This document shows positions 24,101-31,462 of a stretch of 60,447 bases of DNA, one piece after another. This stretch comes from Acidimicrobiia bacterium (GTDB taxonomy: Bacteria > Actinomycetota > Acidimicrobiia > Spongiisociales > UBA5794): assembly GCA_030066875.1 (NCBI GenBank), contig JASJAS010000042.1, forward strand, positions 1 through 60,447. Reading direction: 5' to 3'. The position numbers were made by a program, and so were the translations under genes. The notes beneath the pieces are model-generated. The model was given only the letters and a program-made list of their open reading frames with translations. It did not search any database and was not told the DNA's origin. How positions within the stretch are numbered: position 1 is the stretch's first letter; every line of letters starts with the position of its first letter.

Positions 24101-24613
24101 TACGTCGTTGCCTGCCTCGGAGATGCTCAACGCCGCCTGGATGCCGGCGATGCCGCCACCCACGATCAGAGTCGCCGGGTTCATGTCGGCTCGCATCGGC
24201 TCGAGCGGCTCGTGGAGCGCGACTCGCCCGATCGCCCCGTTGACGAGCGATTCAGCTTTGAGCGTTCCCGCCGCCCGGTCCTCGTGTACCCAGGCGCATT
24301 GCTCTCGAATGTTGGCAATCTGCACCAGGTAGGGATTGAGATCGGCTTCTTGCGCCGCGGCCCGGAACGTCGGTTCGTGCATCAGCGGGCTGCAGGCGGC
24401 AACCACAACGCGGTTGACCCCCTTCTCCTCGATGTCCTGTTTGATCAGGTCCTGGCCGGCGTTCGAGCACATGAATTGGTAATCGCGCGCCGACACGACG
24501 TTGGGACGGGTTGCGGCTTCGTCGCGCACCGCTTCAACATCAACTGTGGCGGCGATGTTGAAGCCGCAGTGGCAGACATAGACCCCAACTCTGGGTTCTC
24601 CGTTCTCAGCCAT
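21140..24613 (-). CDS. hdrA: HdrA-like flavoprotein with inserted GltD-type domain
   Basis: At 1157 residues this is far longer than stand-alone HdrA (about 650). Order: N-terminal HdrA domain (VYVCHCGFNIA, FMCSNAGQDLI, AACSPLMHEPTF); FAD-binding LIVGGGIAGIQAALSISEAG; ferredoxin motif CTSCGECLNVCP; then an inserted glutamate-synthase-small-subunit-like module of about 400 residues with cysteine-rich PFVCGRVCYHPCETAC, FAD motif VAVIGSGPAGLTCAFDLA and pyridine-nucleotide motif VAVIGGGNTAMDVARTA. Next come CLHCGVCVECHSCENVCP, the rest of HdrA (HCVGSRDENYNRYCSRVCCM), and two C-terminal 4Fe-4S motifs (CGGCKTCLGLCP, CKGCGTCVAACP). HdrA is the flavin-based bifurcation centre; the inserted module suggests direct exchange with NAD(P)H. 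It starts one base after the HdrB stop. Confidence 0.92.
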   Translation of the reverse strand: MAENGEPRVGVYVCHCGFNIAATVDVEAVRDEAATRPNVVSARDYQFMCSNAGQDLIKQDIEEKGVNRVVVAACSPLMHEPTFRAAAQEADLNPYLVQIANIREQCAWVHEDRAAGTLKAESLVNGAIGRVALHEPLEPMRADMNPATLIVGGGIAGIQAALSISEAGNDVFLVERKSTIGGMMAKFDKTFPTLDCAACILTPKMVSAERRENLHLMTMCEVESVEGFVGNFKVKVRQKARFVTDACTSCGECLNVCPVNVPDPFDEYISTRHAIHKAFPQAIPSTYVIEKQGSPPCMEACPIHQNAAGYVALIADGRFEEAAKLIRKRNPLPFVCGRVCYHPCETACSRGKVDDPVAIRGLKRLAMDWEREHIPDPEPPPVKHDYPEKVAVIGSGPAGLTCAFDLAQEGYKVTVFEKHNKLGGMLAVGLPDYRCPPEIVERDLDYIRKTGVEFQTGVELGIDFKLADLLSDRPEFGYGAVFMALGAHRGLQLKVPGEDAEGVILGIDYLREINLGRPQWTGRKVAVIGGGNTAMDVARTARRQGADVAILYRRTADEMPADLEEVEGAIAEGVHFDYLVSPLEVVVENGKVAGLRCINNELGEPDESGRARPIPIDGSEHVREFDMVIPSVSQQPFRTWFKGGVPEKGEIGFTKWDTLIVEPDSLQTGLPGVFGGGDVVLGPASIVEAMGQGRRAAEAIDKYLQGRPLQHFETHVAPPDPVRGFVKAPYEHGPTYDQIEKMPRARLEARDPAARLADYDTVDFGMTEEEGIREASRCLHCGVCVECHSCENVCPPDAVQLDMKDEIVELEVGQILVATGFKSFDATRMTPYGYGRYDNVITSTEFERMLNSTGPTGGEILCKNGKPPRSVAIVHCVGSRDENYNRYCSRVCCMAALKFAHLVKDRTDAELYEFYIDMRAFGKGYEEFYLRVLDEGANVIRGKVVEVMPAKSTNGDGGHLVVRAEDTLIGRFREIPVDMVVLMGAIEPQPDAEQVGRVFSLSRSPDGFFLERHPKLDPIGTTTEGVYVAGCAQGPKDIPDTVAQAQAAASNILGMISRGEVIIEPVRATVQEHLCGGCKTCLGLCPYTAITFDEEHNNAVVNLALCKGCGTCVAACPAAAITGAGFTDEQILAELDGILAPIASGPISGSIGEEVTI

Positions 24614-24614
24614 G

Positions 24615-25523
24615 TCAGCCCTCCCTCAACCCGGCAATCGTCAGCGGCTCACCCCGCACTGGCGGGGCTTTGGCGCTGGTTGGTATCAGCGCATGTCCCA
24701 TCCCGACCTCCTCGGGCGTGCAGCCGATGGCCAGCCCGATGAGCTGGGTGAAGTAGAGAACTGGGAGCTGGTGCGACTTCCCGTTTGTGCCTTTGGTCAC
24801 GTTGATGAGGTCCAGGTTGGACTGGCACAGCGGGCACACGGTGACGATGCAGTTGGCTTCGCGGGCTATTGCCCAGTCAACCAGGTCCATGCTCAGATCT
24901 GTGGCGACATCGGGCATTGTGGCAACCAGCATCCCGCCACAGCAGCGAACCTTGGGCGGGTAGTCGACGGGGCGGGCGCCAAGGGCCGTGAACAGGTTCT
25001 CCATCGACATGGGTAGCTCCGGGTCCTCTTCGACCGCGCCGAAGGGCCGTACGATCTGGCACCCGTAGTAGCAGGCAGGCCGGAACTCCTCGAGGCTGTT
25101 CGTTTGTGCCGCGACGAGCCGAGGGATGCCGATGTCGGTTAGCAGCACTTCGAGTGGATGCCGCACCTCAACGGTGAAGTCGGCTTCGAGCCCGCCCTCT
25201 GCGAGGGCGGCTTCGACTTGGGCACGCAGCTCGGGATCATCGGCGATGCCCTCGCGAGTGTGTTTCAGGGCGTAGTAGCAGGCGCTGCACGGGGCGACGA
25301 CGTCGTCGCCGGCAAGCTCTGCGAGAGCCAGGTTGCGGGCCGACACTGCAAAGGCGACGGTCTTTTGCACGGACATGTAGGCGGTGGCCCCGCAACAGTT
25401 CCAGTCGTCCAGTTCTGCGAGGTTGGATCCCAGCTTGTCGAACACCGCCCGCATCGATTTGTCATAGGCGATGCCGGTGGCATGGAGGCTGCAGCCCGGG
25501 TAGTAGGTGTATCGCTCGTCCAT
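24615..25523 (-). CDS. hdrB: HdrB-like heterodisulfide reductase subunit
   Basis: The 302-residue protein has two CCG domains, each with the pattern C-x(n)-CCG-x(n)-CxxC. The first is YYPGCSLHATG, WNCCGATAYM and APCSACYY; the second is ACYYGCQIV, RCCGGMLV and TVCPLCQS. In methanogens these bind the two non-cubane [4Fe-4S] clusters that reduce the CoM-CoB heterodisulfide. All cysteines are present, so disulfide or related redox chemistry should be intact, although this bacterium is not expected to have that substrate. Three bases separate the HdrC stop from its ATG. Confidence 0.93.
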   Translation of the reverse strand: MDERYTYYPGCSLHATGIAYDKSMRAVFDKLGSNLAELDDWNCCGATAYMSVQKTVAFAVSARNLALAELAGDDVVAPCSACYYALKHTREGIADDPELRAQVEAALAEGGLEADFTVEVRHPLEVLLTDIGIPRLVAAQTNSLEEFRPACYYGCQIVRPFGAVEEDPELPMSMENLFTALGARPVDYPPKVRCCGGMLVATMPDVATDLSMDLVDWAIAREANCIVTVCPLCQSNLDLINVTKGTNGKSHQLPVLYFTQLIGLAIGCTPEEVGMGHALIPTSAKAPPVRGEPLTIAGLREG

Positions 25524-25526
25524 GGC

Positions 25527-26198
25527 CTACCTCCCGATCGACTCGTAGCCGACAGCCGCAGTGATCTTCTCTCTGGCCACCTTCTCCTGCGGTAGGTCGA
25601 AGGTCTCCGCCTTGGCGATGATCTTCTGTAGCTGTTCGATGTTCCTGATCTTGTCCGGGCGCAGCTTGATGCGGCCGTGGCGCCAGAGTGCGTAGCCGGC
25701 ACGGCGCCTGTGGAACAGGCCCAGTGGCTTGGTCTTGAGGAAGTAGCGGAGCAGTAGCCCGACCTCGTAGTTCCGGCCGTAGCGCTTGACGTTGCTGGTG
25801 AACGTCTCCGACATCACGTGCACCGGAAAGCGCTTGGGGAAGATGCCTTCTTCGATGGCGATTCGTTTCAGCGCATAGATGAGGTCGGTTACCTGGATCT
25901 GCGCCGGACAGCGCAGAGTGCAGTGGTAGCAGGATGCGCATAGCCAGATCGTCCGGCTTTCGAGCAGTTCCTCTATTGCCCCCGCCCGGAACATGGCGAT
26001 CACCTGCCGCGGCGTGATATCCATGGCGTGGCTGACCGGGCAGGACGCCGTGCAGGTTCCACATTGGATGCACTGATTCAATCGCCCCCCGCCGGGAATA
26101 CGTTCGATCTCTTCGAGGAACGCAGTTCTCAATTCCTGCTCCGTCTTGGATAGGACGCCGGGCGCAATCGGTCCGGCCAGCGGGTCAAGCGTTTGCAT
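25527..26198 (-). CDS. hdrC: HdrC-like ferredoxin subunit
   Basis: The 223-residue protein has two 4Fe-4S motifs, CIQCGTCTASCP and CASCYHCTLRCP, at the HdrC positions. The helical C-terminal part (IFPKRFPVHVMSETF onward) is also typical. It wires HdrA to HdrB. The C-terminus is soluble, without membrane helices, so the complex is the cytoplasmic HdrABC type rather than membrane-bound HdrDE. The ATG overlaps the maturation protease gene by 14 bases and has CCGGAG upstream. Confidence 0.93.
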   Translation of the reverse strand: MQTLDPLAGPIAPGVLSKTEQELRTAFLEEIERIPGGGRLNQCIQCGTCTASCPVSHAMDITPRQVIAMFRAGAIEELLESRTIWLCASCYHCTLRCPAQIQVTDLIYALKRIAIEEGIFPKRFPVHVMSETFTSNVKRYGRNYEVGLLLRYFLKTKPLGLFHRRRAGYALWRHGRIKLRPDKIRNIEQLQKIIAKAETFDLPQEKVAREKITAAVGYESIGR

Positions 26199-26757
26199 GG
26201 GTCACTCCGGAGGTTTCGTTCCCCTCTGCAGGGGGGATCGGCCGGTGGTGCTGCGAAGCAGCGGCCCGGTCGAGGGGGGTGGATAGGTACGCGGCTACTT
26301 CTTCGACGACCTCGTGGATGGCTGCGGCTACGGATGGGGAGAGCTGTTCGCGGAAGGTGTGACACGTCTCAGCCTCGATGCCCCAGATGGCGATGGTTGC
26401 TGGCATCTGCCAACCCATTTCTCTGCCCAAGGCCATGACGGTGGGGTAGCTGATGTCGTGAAACGAGTTGAGGCGCACCGACCCGGCCATGTCGGTCTCG
26501 TCGATATGCACGATCGAGCCGGGCTCGTGCTTTCCCGTGGTCAGGCAGTCGATGATGGCTGCCCGGTTGCGGCCACGCAGCACATCGAGAAGAGCGAAGC
26601 CCGCCCAGGGCAGCGGAACGACATCCACGTCGGTCCGATCTGCCAACACAGTCCCGAGGATGCGGGCAGCGGCGATACCGGCGCCGTCATCACCGGCGAT
26701 CTCGTTGCCGAGTCCAACGACGACGTCCGGGGCTCTAGCGGGGCTGGGGGCGGTCAC
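26185..26757 (-). CDS. [NiFe] hydrogenase maturation protease
   Basis: The peptidase M52 (HycI/HyaD) family fold is shown by the N-terminal VVVGLGNEIAGDDGAGIAAARIL, with the conserved Glu and first metal-binding Asp, the central AIIDCL...KHEPGSIVHID, and the histidine in SFHDISYP. These residues bind the nickel of the immature large subunit and allow cleavage of its C-terminal tail. Start chosen at a GTG with GGGGG upstream, giving 190 residues; an ATG at 26829 or TTG at 26859 would add an unlikely extension. As the first gene of the hydrogenase operon it supplies the dedicated protease for MvhA. Confidence 0.88.
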   Translation of the reverse strand: MTAPSPARAPDVVVGLGNEIAGDDGAGIAAARILGTVLADRTDVDVVPLPWAGFALLDVLRGRNRAAIIDCLTTGKHEPGSIVHIDETDMAGSVRLNSFHDISYPTVMALGREMGWQMPATIAIWGIEAETCHTFREQLSPSVAAAIHEVVEEVAAYLSTPLDRAAASQHHRPIPPAEGNETSGVTHANA

Positions 26758-26912
26758 TGTACCCCCAAAGGGATGAGTTGAAGTAAGGAACTCCTGGCCA
26801 CTCTCACGGTGCTGAGCAGCTGATCCCATGGCGGATCCGATCAGACCGTGCGCGGGCAACGCAAGGCAGGGCCTAGCGTTTCCCCCGCCTTTTTCCTTAC
26901 GTACTCATACTA

Positions 26913-26928
26913 TGTGAAACATTTCACA
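26913..26928 (-). promoter_or_regulatory. CRP/GlxR-type operator upstream of the hydrogenase operon
   Basis: TGTGA-AACATT-TCACA is a perfect match to the TGTGA-N6-TCACA consensus of cAMP receptor proteins, including the actinobacterial Crp/GlxR regulators. It lies about 155 bases before the first gene of the hydrogenase operon and is followed downstream (minus strand) by AT-rich TAGTATGAGTACGTAAGG, a possible -10 region. Control of the operon by a CRP-family regulator is therefore likely but inferred. Confidence 0.65.
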
Positions 26929-26968
26929 ATCTCTAGGGTCTTGTTTCCCGCTTTCCCCCTCCCCCCGG

Positions 26969-27017
26969 GTTCTTGCGGATCTGGGCGGCGCATAGGGCCG
27001 CCGATGTACGCAAGAAC
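26969..27017. repeat. Dispersed palindromic element, copy 3 (terminator-like)
   Basis: The outer 9-bp stem GTTCTTGCG / CGCAAGAAC and inner 6-bp stem GGCGGC / GCCGCC are separated by a symmetric 6-base mismatch, with a 7-base loop. The right arm is identical over 22 bases to copy 1, while the left arm has diverged in the middle. It begins 12 bases beyond the gpsA stop and probably terminates that operon. Confidence 0.7.
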
Positions 27018-27028
27018 GTAGGTCTGCC

Positions 27029-28039
27029 CTATTTCTCTTGGCGGAGACGACGGGTCATCAGCTCCTGCACGACCTGTGTTGGACTCTTGTTCTCGTAGAG
27101 GGTGAGGTAGACCTGCTCGGCGATGGGCATTTCGATGCCGGTGCGCTTTGCCAGCTCGCGCACGGCTACGACAGTCTTGACCCCCTCGGCCACCTGGTCC
27201 ATGCCGTCCAGGATCTCGGCGAGCTTGCGGCCCTTGCCGATCTCTTGGCCGATCATCCGGTTGCGCGACAGGCCGCCCGTACAAGTGAGCACCAAATCGC
27301 CCATGCCCGACAGCCCTGCGAAAGTCAGCGGGTCGCCACCCAAAGCCACCCCGAGACGCGACATCTCCGCGAGCCCGCGGGTGATGACCGCGGTCGTGGT
27401 GTTGTGACCGAAGCGGAGCCCGTCGCAGATGCCGGCGGCAATCGCCATCACGTTCTTGAGGGCTCCGCCCAGTTCGACGCTGACGATGTCGTCCGACGTG
27501 TAGACACGAAACGTGTCTGTCGAAAACAGGCGTTGAACCTGCTGCGCGTGCTCGATCTCGCCGGCGGCAACTACCGCCGTCGGGTGACCGGCGGCCACCT
27601 CACGAGCAAACGAAGGTCCGGAAAGTGCAACGATCCCCTTTCCCGCAAGCGACGGTACCGAATCCCGCAGGATCTCGACTGGAAGCTGCAGCGTGTCGAT
27701 CTCGATTCCCTTTGAGACCGTGACGAGCAGTTCGACGTCGGCGGCGGCATCATCCATGCCTGTGTACAGAGACCTGATGTACTGGGTCGGAACGGCGTTG
27801 ACTACCACCGAGGATTGACGCAGCACCGCCGCTAGGTCGCCCTCAGCAGATAGCGATTCCGGTAGACGGATCCCGGACAGGAAGACGGCGTTTTCCTTCT
27901 CGGCGTTGATGCTCTCGACAACTGCTGATTCCCGAGCCCAGATCCTGGTTGGGATTCCGTTGTCCGCAAGCAGTTTCGCCAGGGCGGTACCCCAGGCACC
28001 GGCCCCGACAACGCCGACGTGGGGCTTCTCGTCGCTCAT
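27029..28039 (-). CDS. gpsA: NAD(P)H-dependent glycerol-3-phosphate dehydrogenase
   Basis: The 336-residue enzyme has the N-terminal Rossmann motif VGVVGAGAWGTALAKLLADNG, the NAVPTQYIRS region, LSGPSFAREVAAGHPTAVV, and the catalytic lysine segment VELGGALKNVMAIAAGICDGLRFGHNT, followed by GLSGMGDLVLTCTGGLSRNR. All are GpsA signatures. It reduces dihydroxyacetone phosphate to sn-glycerol 3-phosphate for phospholipid synthesis. It lies 61 bases after galE on the same strand and probably shares its transcript. Confidence 0.96.
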   Translation of the reverse strand: MSDEKPHVGVVGAGAWGTALAKLLADNGIPTRIWARESAVVESINAEKENAVFLSGIRLPESLSAEGDLAAVLRQSSVVVNAVPTQYIRSLYTGMDDAAADVELLVTVSKGIEIDTLQLPVEILRDSVPSLAGKGIVALSGPSFAREVAAGHPTAVVAAGEIEHAQQVQRLFSTDTFRVYTSDDIVSVELGGALKNVMAIAAGICDGLRFGHNTTTAVITRGLAEMSRLGVALGGDPLTFAGLSGMGDLVLTCTGGLSRNRMIGQEIGKGRKLAEILDGMDQVAEGVKTVVAVRELAKRTGIEMPIAEQVYLTLYENKSPTQVVQELMTRRLRQEK

Positions 28040-28100
28040 GCGGATCTCCTGGCTGACGTCCTGGAGAATTCAACCACGCTCGCGTCGTCTGTGCGCCTAC

Positions 28101-29114
28101 CTAATCCGGGTAGCCGTTGGGGTTCTGGCTCTGCCACCGCCACGCGTCCGCAACCATCTCGTCGAGTGAGCGGCGCGCGGTCCAGCCGAGCACGTCACCC
28201 GCCTTGGTTGCATCGGCCCAGCTGGCCGGACCATCGCCCCGGCGACGACCCACGACCTCGGTCGGAATCGGAACGCCGGCAACCCGCTCGAAGGCTTCCA
28301 CGAGCTCCAGCACTGAGATTCCGTTGCCGGTGCCCAGGTTGATGACGTCGTGGCCCGGTTCCGTGGCGAGATGCTCTACCGCAGCGACGTGTCCTTCCGC
28401 GAGGTCCATGACGTGGATGTAGTCGCGTACACCGGTCCCATCCGGCGTGGGGTAGTCGTCTCCGAAGATCCTGAGGACGGGGAGCCGGCCAACGGCGACC
28501 TGCGCCACAAACGGCATGAGGTTCGCCGGGACGCCCTGCGGGTCCTCACCAATCAGGCCGGACGGGTGTGCTCCAACGGGGTTGAAATAGCGCAATGCGA
28601 TTGAGTTCCATCTTTCGTCGGATTGACGGAGATCCCGCAGGATCTCTTCGCACATCAGCTTGGTTCGCCCGTAGGGGTTGATGACCTCTGTGGGGGCATC
28701 TTCTCGGAAGGGGAGCTCATCCGACATGCCGTATACGGTCGCCGATGAGCTGTAGACGACGTTGCGGATGCCGCGACGGTCCATTGCCTGCAGCAGGGTT
28801 ACCGTCCCGCCGACGCCGTTGTTGAAGTAGTGCAGCGGTCGTGCGATCGACTCGCCTACAGCCTTGGGCGCGGCGAAATGGATCGCTGCGTCGAATGCGC
28901 GGTGCGCCAGTACGCTGTCGATTGCTTCCCGATCGGTGACATCCGCTTCGAAGAAGTCCATCGTGACCCCGGTGATCTCGCTGAGCCGGTCGAGCACCGT
29001 CGGTTTCGAATTGGCGAAGTTGTCGAGCAGGGTCACCTGATGCCCGGCGTCGATTAGGGCTACGGCAGTGTGGCTGCCGATGTACCCGGTGCCGCCGGTG
29101 AGTAGAACTCTCAT
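28101..29114 (-). CDS. galE: UDP-glucose 4-epimerase
   Basis: Extended short-chain dehydrogenase/epimerase of 337 residues. The N-terminus MRVLLTGGTGYIGSHTAVAL binds NAD, VVYSSSATVYG holds the catalytic serine/threonine, and INPYGRTKLMCE the YxxxK pair. RYFNPVGAHPSGLIGEDP and DGTGVRDYIHVMDLAEGH are specific to GalE. It interconverts UDP-galactose and UDP-glucose. The ATG has GGAGGG upstream; the open frame extends further but only through the divergent promoter. galT and galK are transcribed away from it, completing the Leloir pathway. Confidence 0.95.
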   Translation of the reverse strand: MRVLLTGGTGYIGSHTAVALIDAGHQVTLLDNFANSKPTVLDRLSEITGVTMDFFEADVTDREAIDSVLAHRAFDAAIHFAAPKAVGESIARPLHYFNNGVGGTVTLLQAMDRRGIRNVVYSSSATVYGMSDELPFREDAPTEVINPYGRTKLMCEEILRDLRQSDERWNSIALRYFNPVGAHPSGLIGEDPQGVPANLMPFVAQVAVGRLPVLRIFGDDYPTPDGTGVRDYIHVMDLAEGHVAAVEHLATEPGHDVINLGTGNGISVLELVEAFERVAGVPIPTEVVGRRRGDGPASWADATKAGDVLGWTARRSLDEMVADAWRWQSQNPNGYPD

Positions 29115-29201
29115 AGCTGGCCCTCCGAACTGACGACTTGGAACCAGAGCCCAGTCCCAGTGTCGCGGCCGGCAATCCAGCTGCGACCGCACGGGCCGCA
29201 C

Positions 29202-29207
29202 GATAAT
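29202..29207 (+). promoter_or_regulatory. Possible -10 element of the galT-galK operon
   Basis: GATAAT, close to the TATAAT consensus, lies in the galE/galT divergent region about 37 bases before the chosen galT ATG. No convincing -35 is seen. The position favours the galT start at 29244 over the longer frame beginning at 29160. Confidence 0.3.
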
Positions 29208-29243
29208 AGCGACGATGAGGTGTGGTTCCGAGGCTACGACGCT

Positions 29244-30332
29244 ATGAAGAAGACCCCGACGAAGATGGCAGATGGCCGGGAACTGATCTATTACGACGAG
29301 GATGAGTCCGTCATCCGTGACAACACTGATCTCCGCAAACTTCCCGAGCTTCAGTTCACATCCGAGATCCGTCACGATCCCTTGTTGGACGAGTGGGTTG
29401 TCGTTGCCTCACACCGGCAAAGTCGGACGTTTCTTCCTCCGACTAACAGGTGCCCGCTGTGTGCAACCAGCGCCGAGAACCCCACCGAGATTCCGGCCAG
29501 CGACTACGACGTAGTCGTCTTCGAGAACCGGTTCCCCAGCTTGGCACTGAGCGCGCTCGACATCGATCCCGCTGTCCCCGTGGATGCCGGTCTCGTCGAC
29601 CGCAGACCAGCTCGCGGGCGCTCCGAAGTAGTGGTGTTCACCAGCGATCACGATCGGTCGTTCTCCCAGCTGTCGTTGGCGCGGGTGCGTACCGTGCTCG
29701 ACGTCTGGGCCGACCGCACGGCCGATCTCAGTGCCATGCCAGGGATCGAGCAGGTTTTCCCATTCGAGAACTGCGGCATCGAGATCGGAGTGACCCTGAG
29801 TCACCCTCACGGCCAGATCTACGCCTACCCGTTTGTCACTCCCAAGACCAACAGGATGTTGCGTAGCGCTCGCCACTACAGAGAGGAGAAAGGGCGCAAC
29901 CTCTTCGTCGATGTGCTCGCTGCCGAGCGTAGGCTGGGCGAGAGAGTGGTTGTAGCTAACGACAATTGGACGGCGTTTGTGCCGTCGGCAGCGCGCTGGC
30001 CCATCGACCTGCACATCTACCCGCACCGTCAGATGCCGGATCTCACAGGACTGACCAGCACGGAACGCGCCGATTTCGCCGAGCTCTACCTGACGGTGCT
30101 CGGCAAGCTCGATGCGCTCTACGGCAAGCGGCTGCCCTACATAGCAGGCTGGCACCAGGCCCCGGTGAGCAGGGACCGCGACCTCGCATATCTCCACATG
30201 GAGCTTTTTTCAGTGCAGCGAGCTGCCGACAAGCTGAAATACCTTGCCGGATCCGAGTCTGGGATGGCAGTCTGGATCAACGACGCAACCCCCGAGCGAA
30301 TTGCTGAGATGCTGCGAGAGGCAGGGATTTGA
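29244..30332 (+). CDS. galT: Galactose-1-phosphate uridylyltransferase
   Basis: The 362-residue HIT-superfamily enzyme has the active-site HPHGQ motif (TLSHPHGQIYAYPF), whose histidine carries the uridylyl group. A zinc-type CPLC pair is near the N-terminus (TNRCPLCATSAENPTEIP) and VVVFENRFPSL follows, with the second-domain residues ELYLTVLGKLDALY, WHQAP and HMELFS downstream. It converts galactose 1-phosphate and UDP-glucose into UDP-galactose and glucose 1-phosphate. The start is uncertain (ATG 29244 or 29265). The stop overlaps the galK start as TTGA. Confidence 0.93.
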   Translation: MKKTPTKMADGRELIYYDEDESVIRDNTDLRKLPELQFTSEIRHDPLLDEWVVVASHRQSRTFLPPTNRCPLCATSAENPTEIPASDYDVVVFENRFPSLALSALDIDPAVPVDAGLVDRRPARGRSEVVVFTSDHDRSFSQLSLARVRTVLDVWADRTADLSAMPGIEQVFPFENCGIEIGVTLSHPHGQIYAYPFVTPKTNRMLRSARHYREEKGRNLFVDVLAAERRLGERVVVANDNWTAFVPSAARWPIDLHIYPHRQMPDLTGLTSTERADFAELYLTVLGKLDALYGKRLPYIAGWHQAPVSRDRDLAYLHMELFSVQRAADKLKYLAGSESGMAVWINDATPERIAEMLREAGI

Positions 30333-31462
30333 CAGGCGCCGCCCAATTGTTCCGGACGATCTTCGGGGGTCGGCCCGATGGCGTATGGGCTGCTCCCGGC
30401 CGGGTCAACCTCATCGGTGAACACACCGACTACAACGACGGCCTCGTCCTGCCGTTTGCCCTGGCGGAGCGTACCGAGGCAGCCATTAGACGCCGGGACG
30501 ATCGACTGGTTCGGATCTGCTCGTCGCAAAACCCGCAGCAAATCTTCGGCATACCAACGAGGGAGCTGGCTCCGGGCTGGCCGGCAGGCTGGGCGGCGTA
30601 CGTCGCCGGCGTTCCGTGGGCTCTCGAGACCGACGTCGGATTCGACGTGGCTATCGACAGCAAGGTTCCGGTAGGGGCGGGTCTCTCGTCCTCGGCCGCG
30701 CTCATTTGCGCCGTAGGGCTGGGTCTCAACGATCTTCTCGAACTGGGCTTGTCGCGCCGGGAGCTGGCGCAGCGCACCCGTCGCACCGAGAACGACTATG
30801 TGGGGGCGCCTACCGGAGGAATGGATCAGATCGCTTCTCTGCTTTGTACAGAAGGTCATGCAGTTCTCTACGACGTGCGTGCCAACTCCATCGAGCAAGT
30901 TCCGTTCGACCCGCCCGCGGCAGGCCTCGAGGTGCTCGTTGTCGACACCCGGGTACGGCACGGCCACGCCGACGGCGAGTACGCAGCGCGGCGGGAAGAC
31001 TGCGAACGCGCCGCGACAGCTCTCGGCGTGAGGTCATTGCGGGAGATTGGATTCGCGGATCTCGATTCCGCGCTAGGCAGGCTCGGCTCAAAACGGCTCG
31101 TCAAGCGGACTCGCCATGTCGTCACCGAAAACCAGCGAGTGATCGACGTTGCCGCGGCGCTGGCTGCAGACGATTGGAGTTCCGTCGGCGAGCTCCTGAC
31201 GGCCGCGCACGCGTCGATACGATACGACTTCGAGGCAAGCTGCACCGAACTCGACATTGCAGTCGAGATGCTGCTCGACTCCGGAGCTGCGGGGGCTCGG
31301 ATGACCGGTGGGGGATTTGGTGGCGCCGCCATCGGCCTGGTTCCTAGCGCCCTTGCCTACGAAGCCGAGCACACTGTCAGGGCTGTCTTCGCAGACAACG
31401 GCTTCACACCACCCAACATCTTCACCGTTGTTCCCTCTGCGGGAGCAACCCGGATCGCCTGA
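30329..31462 (+). CDS. galK: Galactokinase
   Basis: GHMP kinase of 377 residues with all three GalK motifs: GRVNLIGEHTDYNDG near residue 25, the ATP-binding PVGAGLSSSAAL near residue 112, and GARMTGGGFGGAAI near the C-terminus. It phosphorylates galactose at O1. The TTG start overlaps the galT stop by four bases, so translation is coupled. Confidence 0.95.
   Translation: MTGAAQLFRTIFGGRPDGVWAAPGRVNLIGEHTDYNDGLVLPFALAERTEAAIRRRDDRLVRICSSQNPQQIFGIPTRELAPGWPAGWAAYVAGVPWALETDVGFDVAIDSKVPVGAGLSSSAALICAVGLGLNDLLELGLSRRELAQRTRRTENDYVGAPTGGMDQIASLLCTEGHAVLYDVRANSIEQVPFDPPAAGLEVLVVDTRVRHGHADGEYAARREDCERAATALGVRSLREIGFADLDSALGRLGSKRLVKRTRHVVTENQRVIDVAAALAADDWSSVGELLTAAHASIRYDFEASCTELDIAVEMLLDSGAAGARMTGGGFGGAAIGLVPSALAYEAEHTVRAVFADNGFTPPNIFTVVPSAGATRIA

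Noticed and set aside
21737..24742. 1001-codon open frame on the plus strand opposite HdrA
   Set aside because: It is antisense to a gene with full domain and cofactor motifs. Long antisense frames are common in GC-rich DNA, and its translation shows no recognisable domain.
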